In this document: piece after piece, positions 8,451 through 15,368 of the stretch | Layout of the letters: every line of letters begins with the position of its first letter | Position numbering within the stretch: the stretch's first letter is position 1 | NCBI GenBank assembly: GCA_947630785.1 | Contig: CANRIW010000001.1 | Coordinates: 1 to 64,000, forward strand | Length of the DNA: 64,000 nt | DNA from: an uncultured Oscillospiraceae bacterium | Lineage (GTDB): Bacteria; Bacillota; Clostridia; Oscillospirales; Oscillospiraceae | Direction of reading: 5' to 3' | Program-made: the position numbers and the translations under genes | Notes under the pieces: model-generated | Seen by the model: the letters and a program-made list of their open reading frames with translations, nothing else | What the model was told of the DNA's origin: nothing | The model's database searches: none

Positions 8451-8480
8451 AAACGGGACGGGCCGAAGCCCGTCCCGTTT
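8451..8480 (-). terminator. pnp terminator
   Basis: A perfect 13-bp stem AAACGGGACGGGC / GCCCGTCCCGTTT with tetraloop lies 10 bases after the pnp stop. On the minus strand it is followed by TTTTCC. It also marks the upstream limit of the neighbouring gene's promoter region. Confidence 0.85.
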
Positions 8481-8489
8481 CGTATCCGA

Positions 8490-10640
8490 TCACTTCACGA
8501 TCTCGCCGTTGGCCTTTTTCTCCTCGATCTCCCTGAGGGCGTCCTTGTAGGACAGGTTGACCCGGCCCTTCTCGTCGATGTCGGTGACCTTGACCCAGAT
8601 CATGTCGCCGATGTTCACCACGTCCTCCACCTTGGCCACACGGTGATTGGCCAGCTTGGAGATGTGGACCATGCCGTCCTTGCCGGGGGCCAGCTCCACG
8701 AAGGCGCCGAACTGGAGGATGCGCACCACCTTGCCGTAGTACAGGGCGCCCACCTCGGGCACGAACACGATGGTGTCGATCATCTTCTTGGCCACGTCGC
8801 AGGCCTCGGCGTTGGGGGAGGCGATGTGGATGGTGCCGTCCTCGTCGATGTCCACCTGGGCGCCGGACTCGGCCACGATCTTCTGGATCACGCTGCCGCC
8901 CTTGCCGATGACCTCCCGGATCTTGTCCGGGTCGATCTTCATGGTGAGCATCTTGGGGGCCCACTTGCTGACCTCCGGCCGGGGGGCGGAGATGCAGGGC
9001 AGCATGATCTCGTCCAGGATGGCGTACCGGGCGTCCCTGGTGATCTCCAGGGCCTCCTTGATGATGGCGTGGGTCAAACCGTCGTTCTTCAGGTCCATCT
9101 GGATGGCGGTGATGCCCTTCTTGGTGCCGGCCACCTTGAAGTCCATCTCGCCGTGGAAGTCCTCCACGCCCTGGATGTCGATGAAGGTGGTGAAGGAGCC
9201 GTCGTCGTCCTGGATGAGGCCGCAGGAGATGCCTGCCACGGGGGCCTTGATGGGCACGCCGGCGTCCATGAGGGCCAGGGTGGAGCCGCAGATAGAGCCC
9301 TGGGAGGTGGAGCCGTTGGAGCTGAGGACTTCGCTCACCACGCGGATGGCGTAGGGGAACTCGTCCACAGAGGGCAGCACGGGCTCCAGGGCCCGCTCGG
9401 CCAGGGCGCCGTGGCCCTTCTCCCGCCGGTTGACGGAGCGGCTGGCACGGGCCTCGCCCACGGAGTAGCCGGGGAAGTTGTAGTGGTGCATATACCGCTT
9501 CTCGGTCTCCTCCCAGATGGTGTCCAGCTTCTGGGTGGCGGCCAGGGTGTTCAGGGTGCAGACGGACAGGACCTGGGTCTGGCCGCGGGTGAACAGGCCG
9601 GAGCCATGGACCCGGGGCAGGACGCCCACCTCGGCGGCCAGGGGACGGATCTCGTTCTTGGCGCGGCCGTCCACCCGGTGGCCCTCCAGCAGCCAGGCCT
9701 TGACGATCTTCTTCTGGAACTTGTAGGTGAACTCCTCCAGGTACTTGTCCATATCCGGATACTGCTCCAGATACTTCTCGTGCCAGTGGTCGATCATGGC
9801 GTTCCAGCGGGCCTCCCGGACGTTCTTGTCGTCGGTGTCCATGGCGGCCTGGGCCTCGTCCATGAAATTGGCCACGATGTCGTCGAACAGCTCCTGGTTG
9901 AAGTCGGCGTGCTCGTACTCGAACTTGGGCTTGCCGATCTCCGCCACGATGCCGTTGATGAACTCCACCTGCTTCTTGATCTCCTCGTGGGCCTCCACGA
10001 TGCCCTGGTACATGATGTCGTCGGGGATCTCCTTGGCGCCGGCCTCGATCATGACCACCTTGTTCATGGTGGCCACCACGGTCACGTCCATCTGGGAGCG
10101 GGCCCGCTGCTCCTGATCGGGGTTCATGACGATCTTCCCGTCCACATAGCCCACTTCCAGGGCGCCCACGGGGCCGTTCCAGGGGATATCGGAATAGGAC
10201 AGGCAGGCGGACACGCCGATGAGGGCGGTGATCTCGGGGGAGCAGTCGTAGTCCACGCTCATGACGGTGCAGGACACCACCACGTCGTTGCGGAGGTCGG
10301 AGGGGAACAGGGGCCGGATGGGCCGGTCGATGAGGCGGCTGGCCAGCACGGCGGGCAGGGAGGGCTGGCCCTCGCGGCGGAGGAAGGAGCCGGGGATGCG
10401 GCCCACGGCGTACAGCTTCTCCTCAAAGTCCACGCTCAGGGGGAAGAAGTCGATGCCGTCCCGGGGCCGGGGGGAGGCGGTGACCGCCACCAGCACGGTG
10501 GTCTCGCCGTACTTCACCAGCGCGGAGGCGTTGGCCAGCTCGGCCACCTTGCCCACCTCGATGGACAGGGGACGGCCCGCCACGGTGGTCTCATACTTGC
10601 GGTAATTGGGGAATTGCTTTGCCTTGATGACAGTTGACAT
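8490..10640 (-). CDS. pnp: Polyribonucleotide nucleotidyltransferase (PNPase)
   Basis: A 716-aa phosphorolytic 3'-5' exoribonuclease that degrades RNA to nucleoside diphosphates and can polymerise in reverse. Two RNase PH domains are separated by an alpha-helical domain, followed by a KH domain (DKIREVIGKGGSVIQKI) and an S1 domain (GALYYGKVVRILQFGAFVEL) near the C terminus. The start is the ATG at 10640 (MSTVIKAKQF) after AAAAGGAGCGAACCCC; the track ORF's extra 26 residues are in the leader. It lies downstream of rpsO as in most bacteria. Its leader contains a long hairpin (10687-10736) like those used for autoregulation by RNase III and PNPase elsewhere. Confidence 0.97.
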   Translation of the reverse strand: MSTVIKAKQFPNYRKYETTVAGRPLSIEVGKVAELANASALVKYGETTVLVAVTASPRPRDGIDFFPLSVDFEEKLYAVGRIPGSFLRREGQPSLPAVLASRLIDRPIRPLFPSDLRNDVVVSCTVMSVDYDCSPEITALIGVSACLSYSDIPWNGPVGALEVGYVDGKIVMNPDQEQRARSQMDVTVVATMNKVVMIEAGAKEIPDDIMYQGIVEAHEEIKKQVEFINGIVAEIGKPKFEYEHADFNQELFDDIVANFMDEAQAAMDTDDKNVREARWNAMIDHWHEKYLEQYPDMDKYLEEFTYKFQKKIVKAWLLEGHRVDGRAKNEIRPLAAEVGVLPRVHGSGLFTRGQTQVLSVCTLNTLAATQKLDTIWEETEKRYMHHYNFPGYSVGEARASRSVNRREKGHGALAERALEPVLPSVDEFPYAIRVVSEVLSSNGSTSQGSICGSTLALMDAGVPIKAPVAGISCGLIQDDDGSFTTFIDIQGVEDFHGEMDFKVAGTKKGITAIQMDLKNDGLTHAIIKEALEITRDARYAILDEIMLPCISAPRPEVSKWAPKMLTMKIDPDKIREVIGKGGSVIQKIVAESGAQVDIDEDGTIHIASPNAEACDVAKKMIDTIVFVPEVGALYYGKVVRILQFGAFVELAPGKDGMVHISKLANHRVAKVEDVVNIGDMIWVKVTDIDEKGRVNLSYKDALREIEEKKANGEIVK

Positions 10641-10686
10641 GGGGTTCGCTCCTTTTCTTTTGGGATGGTTCGGAGCCTCGCCCTTT

Positions 10687-10736
10687 AGCACTTGAACACA
10701 GGCCCCGCCTCTTGGCAAGACCCATGTTCAACTGCT
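10687..10736 (-). promoter_or_regulatory. Long hairpin in the pnp 5' leader
   Basis: On the minus-strand RNA two 23-nt arms fold over an AAGA tetraloop. The arms start AGCAGUUGAACA and end UGUUCAAGUGCU, and the inner arms GGUCUUGCC / GGCGGGGCC pair with G-U wobbles. Only one position is unpaired (G-G). It lies 46 bases upstream of the pnp start. A near-perfect duplex of this length is the kind of structure RNase III cuts in the E. coli pnp leader; autoregulation here is inferred. Confidence 0.75.
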
Positions 10737-10756
10737 AAAAAAGCGCCGCTCCGGCG
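10737..10756 (-). terminator. Intrinsic terminator between rpsO and pnp
   Basis: On the minus strand CGCCG-GAG-CGGCG is followed by CTTTTTT, directly before the long pnp leader hairpin. With the terminator at 10784-10811 it makes two terminators in series, which should attenuate read-through from rpsO into pnp. Confidence 0.7.
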
Positions 10757-10783
10757 TGTGGCGCGATTGCTGTGGAAACGGGG

Positions 10784-10811
10784 AAAGGGCGGCGCGGACG
10801 CGCCGCCCTTT
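10784..10811 (-). terminator. rpsO terminator
   Basis: A GGGCGGCGC / GCGCCGCCC stem with flanking AAA/TTT lies 10 bases after the rpsO stop on the minus strand and is followed by TTTCCCC. Confidence 0.8.
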
Positions 10812-10819
10812 ATTTGGAA

Positions 10820-11086
10820 TTATTTGCGGATGCCCAGCTTGGCGATGATGGCGCGGTAGCGCTCGATGTCCTTCTTGGCCAGGTAGTCCAGCAGCTTGCG
10901 GCGCTTGCCGATCATCTTGTACAGGCCGCGGCGGCTGTGGTTGTCGTGGATGTGCACCTTCAGATGCTCGGTGAGCTGGTTGATGCGGGTCGTGAGGATC
11001 GCGATCTGCACCTCGGGGGAGCCGGTGTCGGTCTCGTGGGTGCGGTTGGCCTCGATGACGGCCGTCTTTTCGTCCTTGCGGATCAT
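10820..11086 (-). CDS. rpsO: 30S ribosomal protein S15
   Basis: The 88-aa product matches S15 across its length ([48 protein letters not shown]). S15 binds 16S rRNA early in assembly and organises the platform of the small subunit. The start is the ATG at 11086 (MIRKDEK) preceded by AAAGGTGG; the track ORF adds 41 upstream residues without support. It has its own promoter at 11205-11233 and a structured leader, in line with the feedback control known for rpsO in other bacteria. pnp follows downstream. Confidence 0.97.
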   Translation of the reverse strand: MIRKDEKTAVIEANRTHETDTGSPEVQIAILTTRINQLTEHLKVHIHDNHSRRGLYKMIGKRRKLLDYLAKKDIERYRAIIAKLGIRK

Positions 11087-11138
11087 GTTTTTTCCACCTT
11101 TCGTTTCTATTTCCCTGCCGCTGAGTATCGGGCGGGTG

Positions 11139-11158
11139 AAGCCCCGCGAGGCGGGCTT
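11139..11158 (-). promoter_or_regulatory. Hairpin in the rpsO leader
   Basis: In the rpsO 5' untranslated region the minus-strand RNA forms AAGCCCGC-CUC-GCGGGGCUU with one bulge. S15 leaders in several phyla carry autoregulatory folds; whether this hairpin is one is inference from position only. Confidence 0.4.
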
Positions 11159-11204
11159 TTGTCCCGAAACTAAGCCGGTGGGCCAGCGCTTTGGCGCATT
11201 GAGG

Positions 11205-11233
11205 AGCATACCACAAATTTCTCCGTTTGTAAA
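11205..11233 (-). promoter_or_regulatory. rpsO promoter
   Basis: On the minus strand TTTACA is followed after 17 bases by TATGCT, giving a leader of roughly 110 nt before the rpsO start. Confidence 0.7.
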
Positions 11234-11275
11234 GGCGATTTTGTGTTTTGTGCGGTTTTTCTTTCAAAACGCACG

Positions 11276-11304
11276 GAAGCGGACCGGTTTTCCCGGTCCG
11301 CTTC
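11276..11304 (-). terminator. Terminator hairpin downstream of the 121-aa membrane protein gene
   Basis: A 12-bp perfect stem GAAGCGGACCGG / CCGGTCCGCTTC lies 24 bases after the stop of the small membrane protein gene. On the minus strand it is followed by CGTGCGTTTTG, so the U-tract is displaced. Confidence 0.55.
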
Positions 11305-11327
11305 GTGATTTTGATAACGGTTTTCCC

Positions 11328-11693
11328 TTAAAACACCAGAATTCGCACCAAAAGCGCCGCGGCCACGGCCAAAATCGCCAAAGTGGACAGCAGCTCCCCG
11401 GTGATCAGTACGGTGTGCTCCCGCCGCGCCCGGCGGGCGGTCTCCTCGGACCGGGCAGGCCCCTCGTCCTGCCGGGGTTCGTCCGCGTGTCCGTCCTCCG
11501 CCTCGTCCCGATCAGTCTCTGCCTCTTTGGCAGCCCGCCAGGCGGCCAGGTCCACTACGTTGTCTCCCCGCTTTTCCGGGGCGGCCTTGGAGGGATGGAC
11601 CAGCATCACCCGGCGGGGGGCGCCCACAGCCTGCTCCAGCTCGCCCTCCACCTCGATACCTCTGGCGGTCAGCGTGTAATATACGGTCTCCAT
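11328..11693 (-). CDS. Small tail-anchored membrane protein behind LexA-like boxes
   Basis: A 121-aa protein that I do not recognise. Residues 1-50 look like a small folded domain (METVYYTLTARGIEVEGELEQ). A strongly charged E/D/R-rich linker follows (about 55-90), and one C-terminal membrane segment (LLSTLAILAVAAALLVRILVF) ends two residues from the terminus, so it is probably tail-anchored. The ribosome-binding site AAGGAGG is well placed. Its promoter is overlapped by three GAAC-type boxes resembling LexA sites. SOS-induced small membrane proteins such as YneA/SosA delay division in other Firmicutes, but this protein shows no LysM domain and a different topology; the comparison is functional speculation. 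Confidence 0.65.
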   Translation of the reverse strand: METVYYTLTARGIEVEGELEQAVGAPRRVMLVHPSKAAPEKRGDNVVDLAAWRAAKEAETDRDEAEDGHADEPRQDEGPARSEETARRARREHTVLITGELLSTLAILAVAAALLVRILVF

Positions 11694-11776
11694 GGCGTTG
11701 CGCCTCCTTGTTCCTTGATACGCTCAGTCTACTTCGGGTCATGTCCCATAAACTGGGCCTTATTGCCGCATATCAT

Positions 11777-11852
11777 CGAACTTACGTTTGATTTGTTTTC
11801 ATCTTAATACATCTGTTCTAATTTGTCAAGGACTTTTTAGAAAATTTGTTCT
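11777..11852 (-). promoter_or_regulatory. Promoter with three LexA (SOS) box-like elements
   Basis: On the minus strand TTGACA (11824-11829) and TAAGAT (11801-11806) are spaced by 17. Three 14-bp elements surround the core: AGAACAAATTTTCT (11839-11852, upstream of -35), AGAACAGATGTATT (11806-11819, in the spacer) and CAAACGTAAGTTCG (11777-11790, at the start site; GAAC-N4-GTTT on the other strand). Each keeps an intact GAAC half of the Gram-positive LexA site GAAC-N4-GTTC and a degenerate second half. Confidence 0.55.
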
Positions 11853-11863
11853 ATCGTTAAGTC

Positions 11864-11896
11864 AAAAAAGACCGCCCCCCGGCGGGAGGCGGTCTT
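11864..11896 (-). terminator. Terminator of the M23 peptidase gene
   Basis: A 9-bp stem AAGACCGCC / GGCGGTCTT is followed on the minus strand by TTTTTTGAC, 12 bases after the stop at 11908. Confidence 0.85.
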
Positions 11897-11907
11897 CGAA
11901 GCTCTTT

Positions 11908-13419
11908 TCAACTCAGATATCCCAGGGGATTGACCTGCCGGCCGTTGATCCGGACCTCGAAATGGCAGTGGGGGCCGGTGGAGTTGCCGGTAGAGCCCGC
12001 CAAGGCGATGGCCTGGCCCTGATAGACCCGCTGGCCCACGCTCACAAGGATGGAGGAGTTGTGGGCGTAGGCGGTCTGGGTGCCGTTGTCGTGGGTGATG
12101 ACCACCAGCTTGCCGTAGCTGCCCTGCCAGCCGGCGTAGGTGACCTTCCCGCCGTCGGCGGCCTTAACGGTGGTGCCGTAGGGCACGCCGATGTCCAGGC
12201 CGAGGTGGGTGCTGCCCCAACGGGCGCCGAAATAGGAGGTGATCGTGCCCCGCACCGGCCAGATAAAGTACCCGTTGGACGCGGTGGTGGGCTTCGCCTT
12301 GGTCCCCTTGTAGATGTAGGTGGTGGTGGCCTCCTTGACGACCTCGCGGGACACCTCGGCGCGCTCCTGTTCCACCCCGTTGAGATAAGTGACTTCATAG
12401 GTGACCAGGGCCTGACCGTCCTCGCCCTGTTCCTTCACCTTGGTGGTGCCCACATAGAGATCGTCGGTCTTGATATACTCCACCGGGCTGTCGATGGCCT
12501 CCTCGCGCTGCTCGGAGGCGTGGGTGAGCACTGACAGGAAGGGTACCTCCTGTTTGACCAGCAGCTCGTCTCCCACCCAGATCCTATTGATATCCACATC
12601 TGGATTCAGGGCGGACAGGTCGGCCACGGTCAGGTCATAGGAGCGGGCGATGGCGCTGAACGTGTCGCCCTGCTTTACCTCATAGTATACGTTCTCCGCC
12701 TTGTGGGCGGTGATCTTCTCCCGGATGCCCTCCATGTCGAATTTCGTATTGGCGGGCACTGTCACCGGGTCGACGGATACGGCCTCCACGAACTCATAGT
12801 CCTCGGCGCCCTCGGCGAGATAGGGCTGAGCGGCGGCGGCCAACGCCTGCTCCAGCTCCTCTTTCGTGGCGGCGCAGCCGAGCTCCTGCCCGTCCACAGA
12901 GAGCGCCCACGCATCGGTATAGGCGTCGACCTCCACCTCGCTGAACAGGGCGGCCTCGATCTCCCGGGTATCGGTAAAGCCCCCGGCGGTCTCGGTGTAC
13001 ACGGGGGTGATGGTCACGTCGGCCTCGTAATCGTACTCCTCCCCCAGGATGCCGGACACCTGCTCCTCCAGGTCCCCGACGATGGCATCCCAGTCCTCCT
13101 CGTGCTCCAGCACGCCCCGCTCCACGCCGTCTATCTCCAGCACATAGGCCCGGGTGTAGACGCCGTTGAAGGCGGCATAGCCGATGAAGACGGCCAGCAG
13201 CGTCACATACAGCAGGGGGGAAACGGGGTGTCTGGCCAGGGCGGCGCGGAGCTTTCCGAAAAGCCTGCCGGCCTTGTCCCAGGCCCCGGCGGTGGCGGCG
13301 CTGGTCTTTTCCCAGCCCGCGTCGGCCCCGGCGGAGATCTTTTTGCCCAGCCCGCCGAAGAATTCCTTCAGCCGCCTGACGGCGGCGCCGCCGGTCCGGG
13401 GATCGCGTTGTTCATCCAT
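11908..13419 (-). CDS. LysM/G5/M23-domain peptidoglycan hydrolase
   Basis: A 503-aa cell-wall endopeptidase. The order is a cytosolic N terminus, one membrane anchor (about residues 68-88), an extracellular region, a LysM domain (YYEVKQGDTFSAIARSYDLT, ~255-300), a G5 domain (~305-385) and a C-terminal M23 zinc peptidase. The M23 metal ligands are visible in HLGLDIG and GPHCHFEV near the C terminus, so the enzyme looks active. It probably cuts peptide cross-links in peptidoglycan during growth. Its promoter carries a consensus WalR box, which independently supports a growth-linked autolysin role. The start follows GAGGAGGAACCATAC. Confidence 0.92.
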   Translation of the reverse strand: MDEQRDPRTGGAAVRRLKEFFGGLGKKISAGADAGWEKTSAATAGAWDKAGRLFGKLRAALARHPVSPLLYVTLLAVFIGYAAFNGVYTRAYVLEIDGVERGVLEHEEDWDAIVGDLEEQVSGILGEEYDYEADVTITPVYTETAGGFTDTREIEAALFSEVEVDAYTDAWALSVDGQELGCAATKEELEQALAAAAQPYLAEGAEDYEFVEAVSVDPVTVPANTKFDMEGIREKITAHKAENVYYEVKQGDTFSAIARSYDLTVADLSALNPDVDINRIWVGDELLVKQEVPFLSVLTHASEQREEAIDSPVEYIKTDDLYVGTTKVKEQGEDGQALVTYEVTYLNGVEQERAEVSREVVKEATTTYIYKGTKAKPTTASNGYFIWPVRGTITSYFGARWGSTHLGLDIGVPYGTTVKAADGGKVTYAGWQGSYGKLVVITHDNGTQTAYAHNSSILVSVGQRVYQGQAIALAGSTGNSTGPHCHFEVRINGRQVNPLGYLS

Positions 13420-13454
13420 GTATGGTTCCTCCTCGCGCCGACAGGCGGCGGATA

Positions 13455-13483
13455 AATCTTCAGAAATGTAACAAAACTGTCAA
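13455..13483 (-). promoter_or_regulatory. Promoter of the M23 peptidase gene
   Basis: On the minus strand a perfect TTGACA is followed after 17 bases by AAGATT, a weak -10. A weak -10 with an upstream activator box suits an activated promoter. Confidence 0.6.
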
Positions 13484-13487
13484 GGTG

Positions 13488-13504
13488 GTTACAATTTGGT
13501 TACA
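13488..13504 (-). promoter_or_regulatory. WalR (YycF) binding site
   Basis: On the minus strand TGTAAC-CAAAT-TGTAAC matches the published WalR consensus TGTWAH-N5-TGTWAH exactly. It ends four bases before the -35 element of the M23 peptidase promoter, a typical activating position. A third, inverted TGTAAC copy lies at 13467-13472. Confidence 0.8.
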
Positions 13505-13573
13505 GCGTCATCCTACTCCATTTTTGTCCTGCCGTCAACCCCTTTTTTGATTTTCTCCATTCTGCCCAAGCCC

Positions 13574-13603
13574 TTGACAGGGCGCGCCTCCATCCAGTAC
13601 AAT
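13574..13603 (+). promoter_or_regulatory. Promoter of the HAD hydrolase gene
   Basis: TTGACA and TACAAT are separated by 18 bases, about 45 bases before the start at 13649. Confidence 0.7.
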
Positions 13604-13648
13604 AGAAACCGTCGATTTCGGGCGCTCCGCGCGGAAGGGGGGCCGGCT

Positions 13649-14461
13649 ATGGCCAAGTTCGACGGCGTCCTGTTCGTCACCGACTACGACGACACCTTAT
13701 ACGACCTGACCTTCTCCGTGTCGGAGGAGAACCGGGCCGCCATCCGGTATTTCATCGCCAACGGCGGCCGCTTTTCAGTGGCCACCGGCCGGGCTCACAC
13801 CACCTTCACCCCCCAGATTGCGAAGGAGCGCCTGGAACTCAACGCGCCGGTGGTGCTGTCCAACGGCGCCGCGATCTACGATTACCAGGCGGATCGCTAC
13901 GTCGAGCGCACGCTGCTCCACGGGGACACTCCGGCCCGCCTTTCGGCGCTGTGCCGCCGCTTCCCCGCGCTGGCCTTTGAGGCATACCACGGCGAGGACA
14001 TCTATGTCCACAACCCCAATCTGGTGACCATGACCCACCTGAAGCGGGTGGGCGGCCCCTATACCGTCTGCCCCATCCCGGACATGCCCACCCCCTGGAA
14101 CAAGGTCATCATGGAGCAGGACGAGCCCCTGCTGAAAGAGGTCCAGGCCCACATCCTGTCCCGCTGGGGGGCGGATTACGAGGCCATCTTCTCCAACCGC
14201 TACCTGCTGGAGGTCACCTGCAAGGGCAGCAACAAAGGGGCCATGGTGGCGAAGGTGGCCGGGCTGCTGGGCATTGCCCGGGAAAACCTCTACTGTATGG
14301 GGGACAATCAGAACGACATCCCCATGCTGGCGCTGTCGGCCATCCCTTTCGCCCCGGCCAACTGCGCCCAAGAGGTAAAGGACTGGGGCGCCACGATCCT
14401 CAGCCACTGCGACGACCACGCGGTGGCCCGGGCCATCGAGATCCTGGACAAACGCTATTGA
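13649..14461 (+). CDS. Cof-type HAD-superfamily hydrolase
   Basis: A 270-aa HAD phosphatase of the Cof/YidA subgroup, acting on small phosphorylated metabolites in the cytosol. Motif I is degenerate-looking but complete (FVTDYDDTLYD, with both aspartates), motif II lies in SVATGRA, and motif IV in CMGDNQNDIPML. The cap domain spans roughly residues 80-190. The ATG at 13649 (MAKFDGVLF) follows AAGGGGGGCC and matches the family start, so the 51 extra residues of the track ORF are excluded. The gene is monocistronic with its own promoter and terminator. Its substrate cannot be told from sequence. Confidence 0.88.
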   Translation: MAKFDGVLFVTDYDDTLYDLTFSVSEENRAAIRYFIANGGRFSVATGRAHTTFTPQIAKERLELNAPVVLSNGAAIYDYQADRYVERTLLHGDTPARLSALCRRFPALAFEAYHGEDIYVHNPNLVTMTHLKRVGGPYTVCPIPDMPTPWNKVIMEQDEPLLKEVQAHILSRWGADYEAIFSNRYLLEVTCKGSNKGAMVAKVAGLLGIARENLYCMGDNQNDIPMLALSAIPFAPANCAQEVKDWGATILSHCDDHAVARAIEILDKRY

Positions 14462-14474
14462 CCCGCGCACGCAG

Positions 14475-14507
14475 AAAGCCCGCCGTCCGATGGACGGCGG
14501 GCTTTTT
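14475..14507. terminator. Bidirectional terminator between the HAD gene and jag
   Basis: A perfect 14-bp stem AAAGCCCGCCGTCC / GGACGGCGGGCTTT is followed by TT on the plus strand and by TTTC on the minus strand. It separates the convergent HAD hydrolase and jag genes. Confidence 0.9.
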
Positions 14508-14516
14508 CTGTCGGAT

Positions 14517-15350
14517 TCAGGCGTTGGGGTCGTAGGTGACCACGGTGCGGCGGTTGGGTTCGGTGCCGATGGAGTGGGTGGACACCCCGGGGAAGTCCTG
14601 GAGGGCGGTGTGGATCACGTGCCGCTCGTAGGCGTTCATGGGCTCCAGGGTGATGTTCCGGCGGTACTTGACCACCTTGGCGGCGGTCTTGCGGGCCAGC
14701 CGGTTCAGGGACTCCTCCCGCCGGGCCCGGTAGCCCTCGGCGTCCACATGGATGCGGACCCGGTGGCTCCTGCCCCGGTTGACGGCGTAGCTGGTCAGCT
14801 GCTGGATGGCGTCCAGGGTCTCCCCCCGGTGACCGATGAGGGGGCCCAGGTCAGTTCCCTCCAGCACCACCTGATAGGCCTCGCCGTCCCTGGTGACGGC
14901 GGGAACGGCCTGCACCCCCAGCTGCTGGAACAAGCCTGTCTGGAACCTGACGATGGCGGCGGACACCTCGTCATCCACCGGCTCTCCGGCAGGGGAGGGG
15001 GCTGCGGCGGGAGCGGGGGCCTCGGTCTTGGGCCGGGGCGCGGGCTGGGGCTTCTTCTCCCTGGGCCCGCGGTCCTTTCTTTCCGGCCTGGGCTCGGGCT
15101 TTTTGGGGGCGGGCTTCTCCGCTCCGGGGGCGGGGGTCTCGGGTTCAGGCACGGGGGCGGGCGCCGGCTCGTCCGGGGCCTCGTAGGTGAGTTTCACCTT
15201 TGCCGGCACCGAGCCGATGCCCAGAAAGCCCGCCTTGCCCCGGTGGAGGACCTCCACCGACACGTCGTCCCGCTCCAGGCCCAGCTGGAGCAGGCCCTTG
15301 GCGATGGCCTCGTCCTCGGTCTTGCCGGTGACTTCGATATAGTTCAGCAC
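14517..15350 (-). CDS. jag: RNA-binding protein Jag/KhpB (Jag-N, KH, R3H)
   Basis: About 277 aa. A Jag-N domain (YIEVTGKTEDEAIAKGLLQLGL, about 1-50) is followed by a long P/A/K/E-rich linker (about 60-130), a KH domain with the GxxG loop IGHRGE, and a C-terminal R3H domain (NAYERHVIHTALQDFPGVSTHS). Jag/KhpB binds RNA, partners with KhpA and is linked to cell division and elongation in Gram-positives. The track start is a TTG at 15356 only three bases after AAGGAG; the GTG at 15350, nine bases after it, is better placed. It ends the rpmH-rnpA-yidD-yidC-jag run next to the origin. Confidence 0.92.
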   Translation of the reverse strand: MLNYIEVTGKTEDEAIAKGLLQLGLERDDVSVEVLHRGKAGFLGIGSVPAKVKLTYEAPDEPAPAPVPEPETPAPGAEKPAPKKPEPRPERKDRGPREKKPQPAPRPKTEAPAPAAAPSPAGEPVDDEVSAAIVRFQTGLFQQLGVQAVPAVTRDGEAYQVVLEGTDLGPLIGHRGETLDAIQQLTSYAVNRGRSHRVRIHVDAEGYRARREESLNRLARKTAAKVVKYRRNITLEPMNAYERHVIHTALQDFPGVSTHSIGTEPNRRTVVTYDPNA

Positions 15351-15368
15351 AGTCAAGCACTCCTTATT

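Noticed and set aside
8403-10637. 744-aa plus-strand ORF opposite pnp
   Set aside because: It is the antisense shadow of pnp, rich in V/H/L/D/G as expected from GC-rich antisense frames, with no family resemblance.
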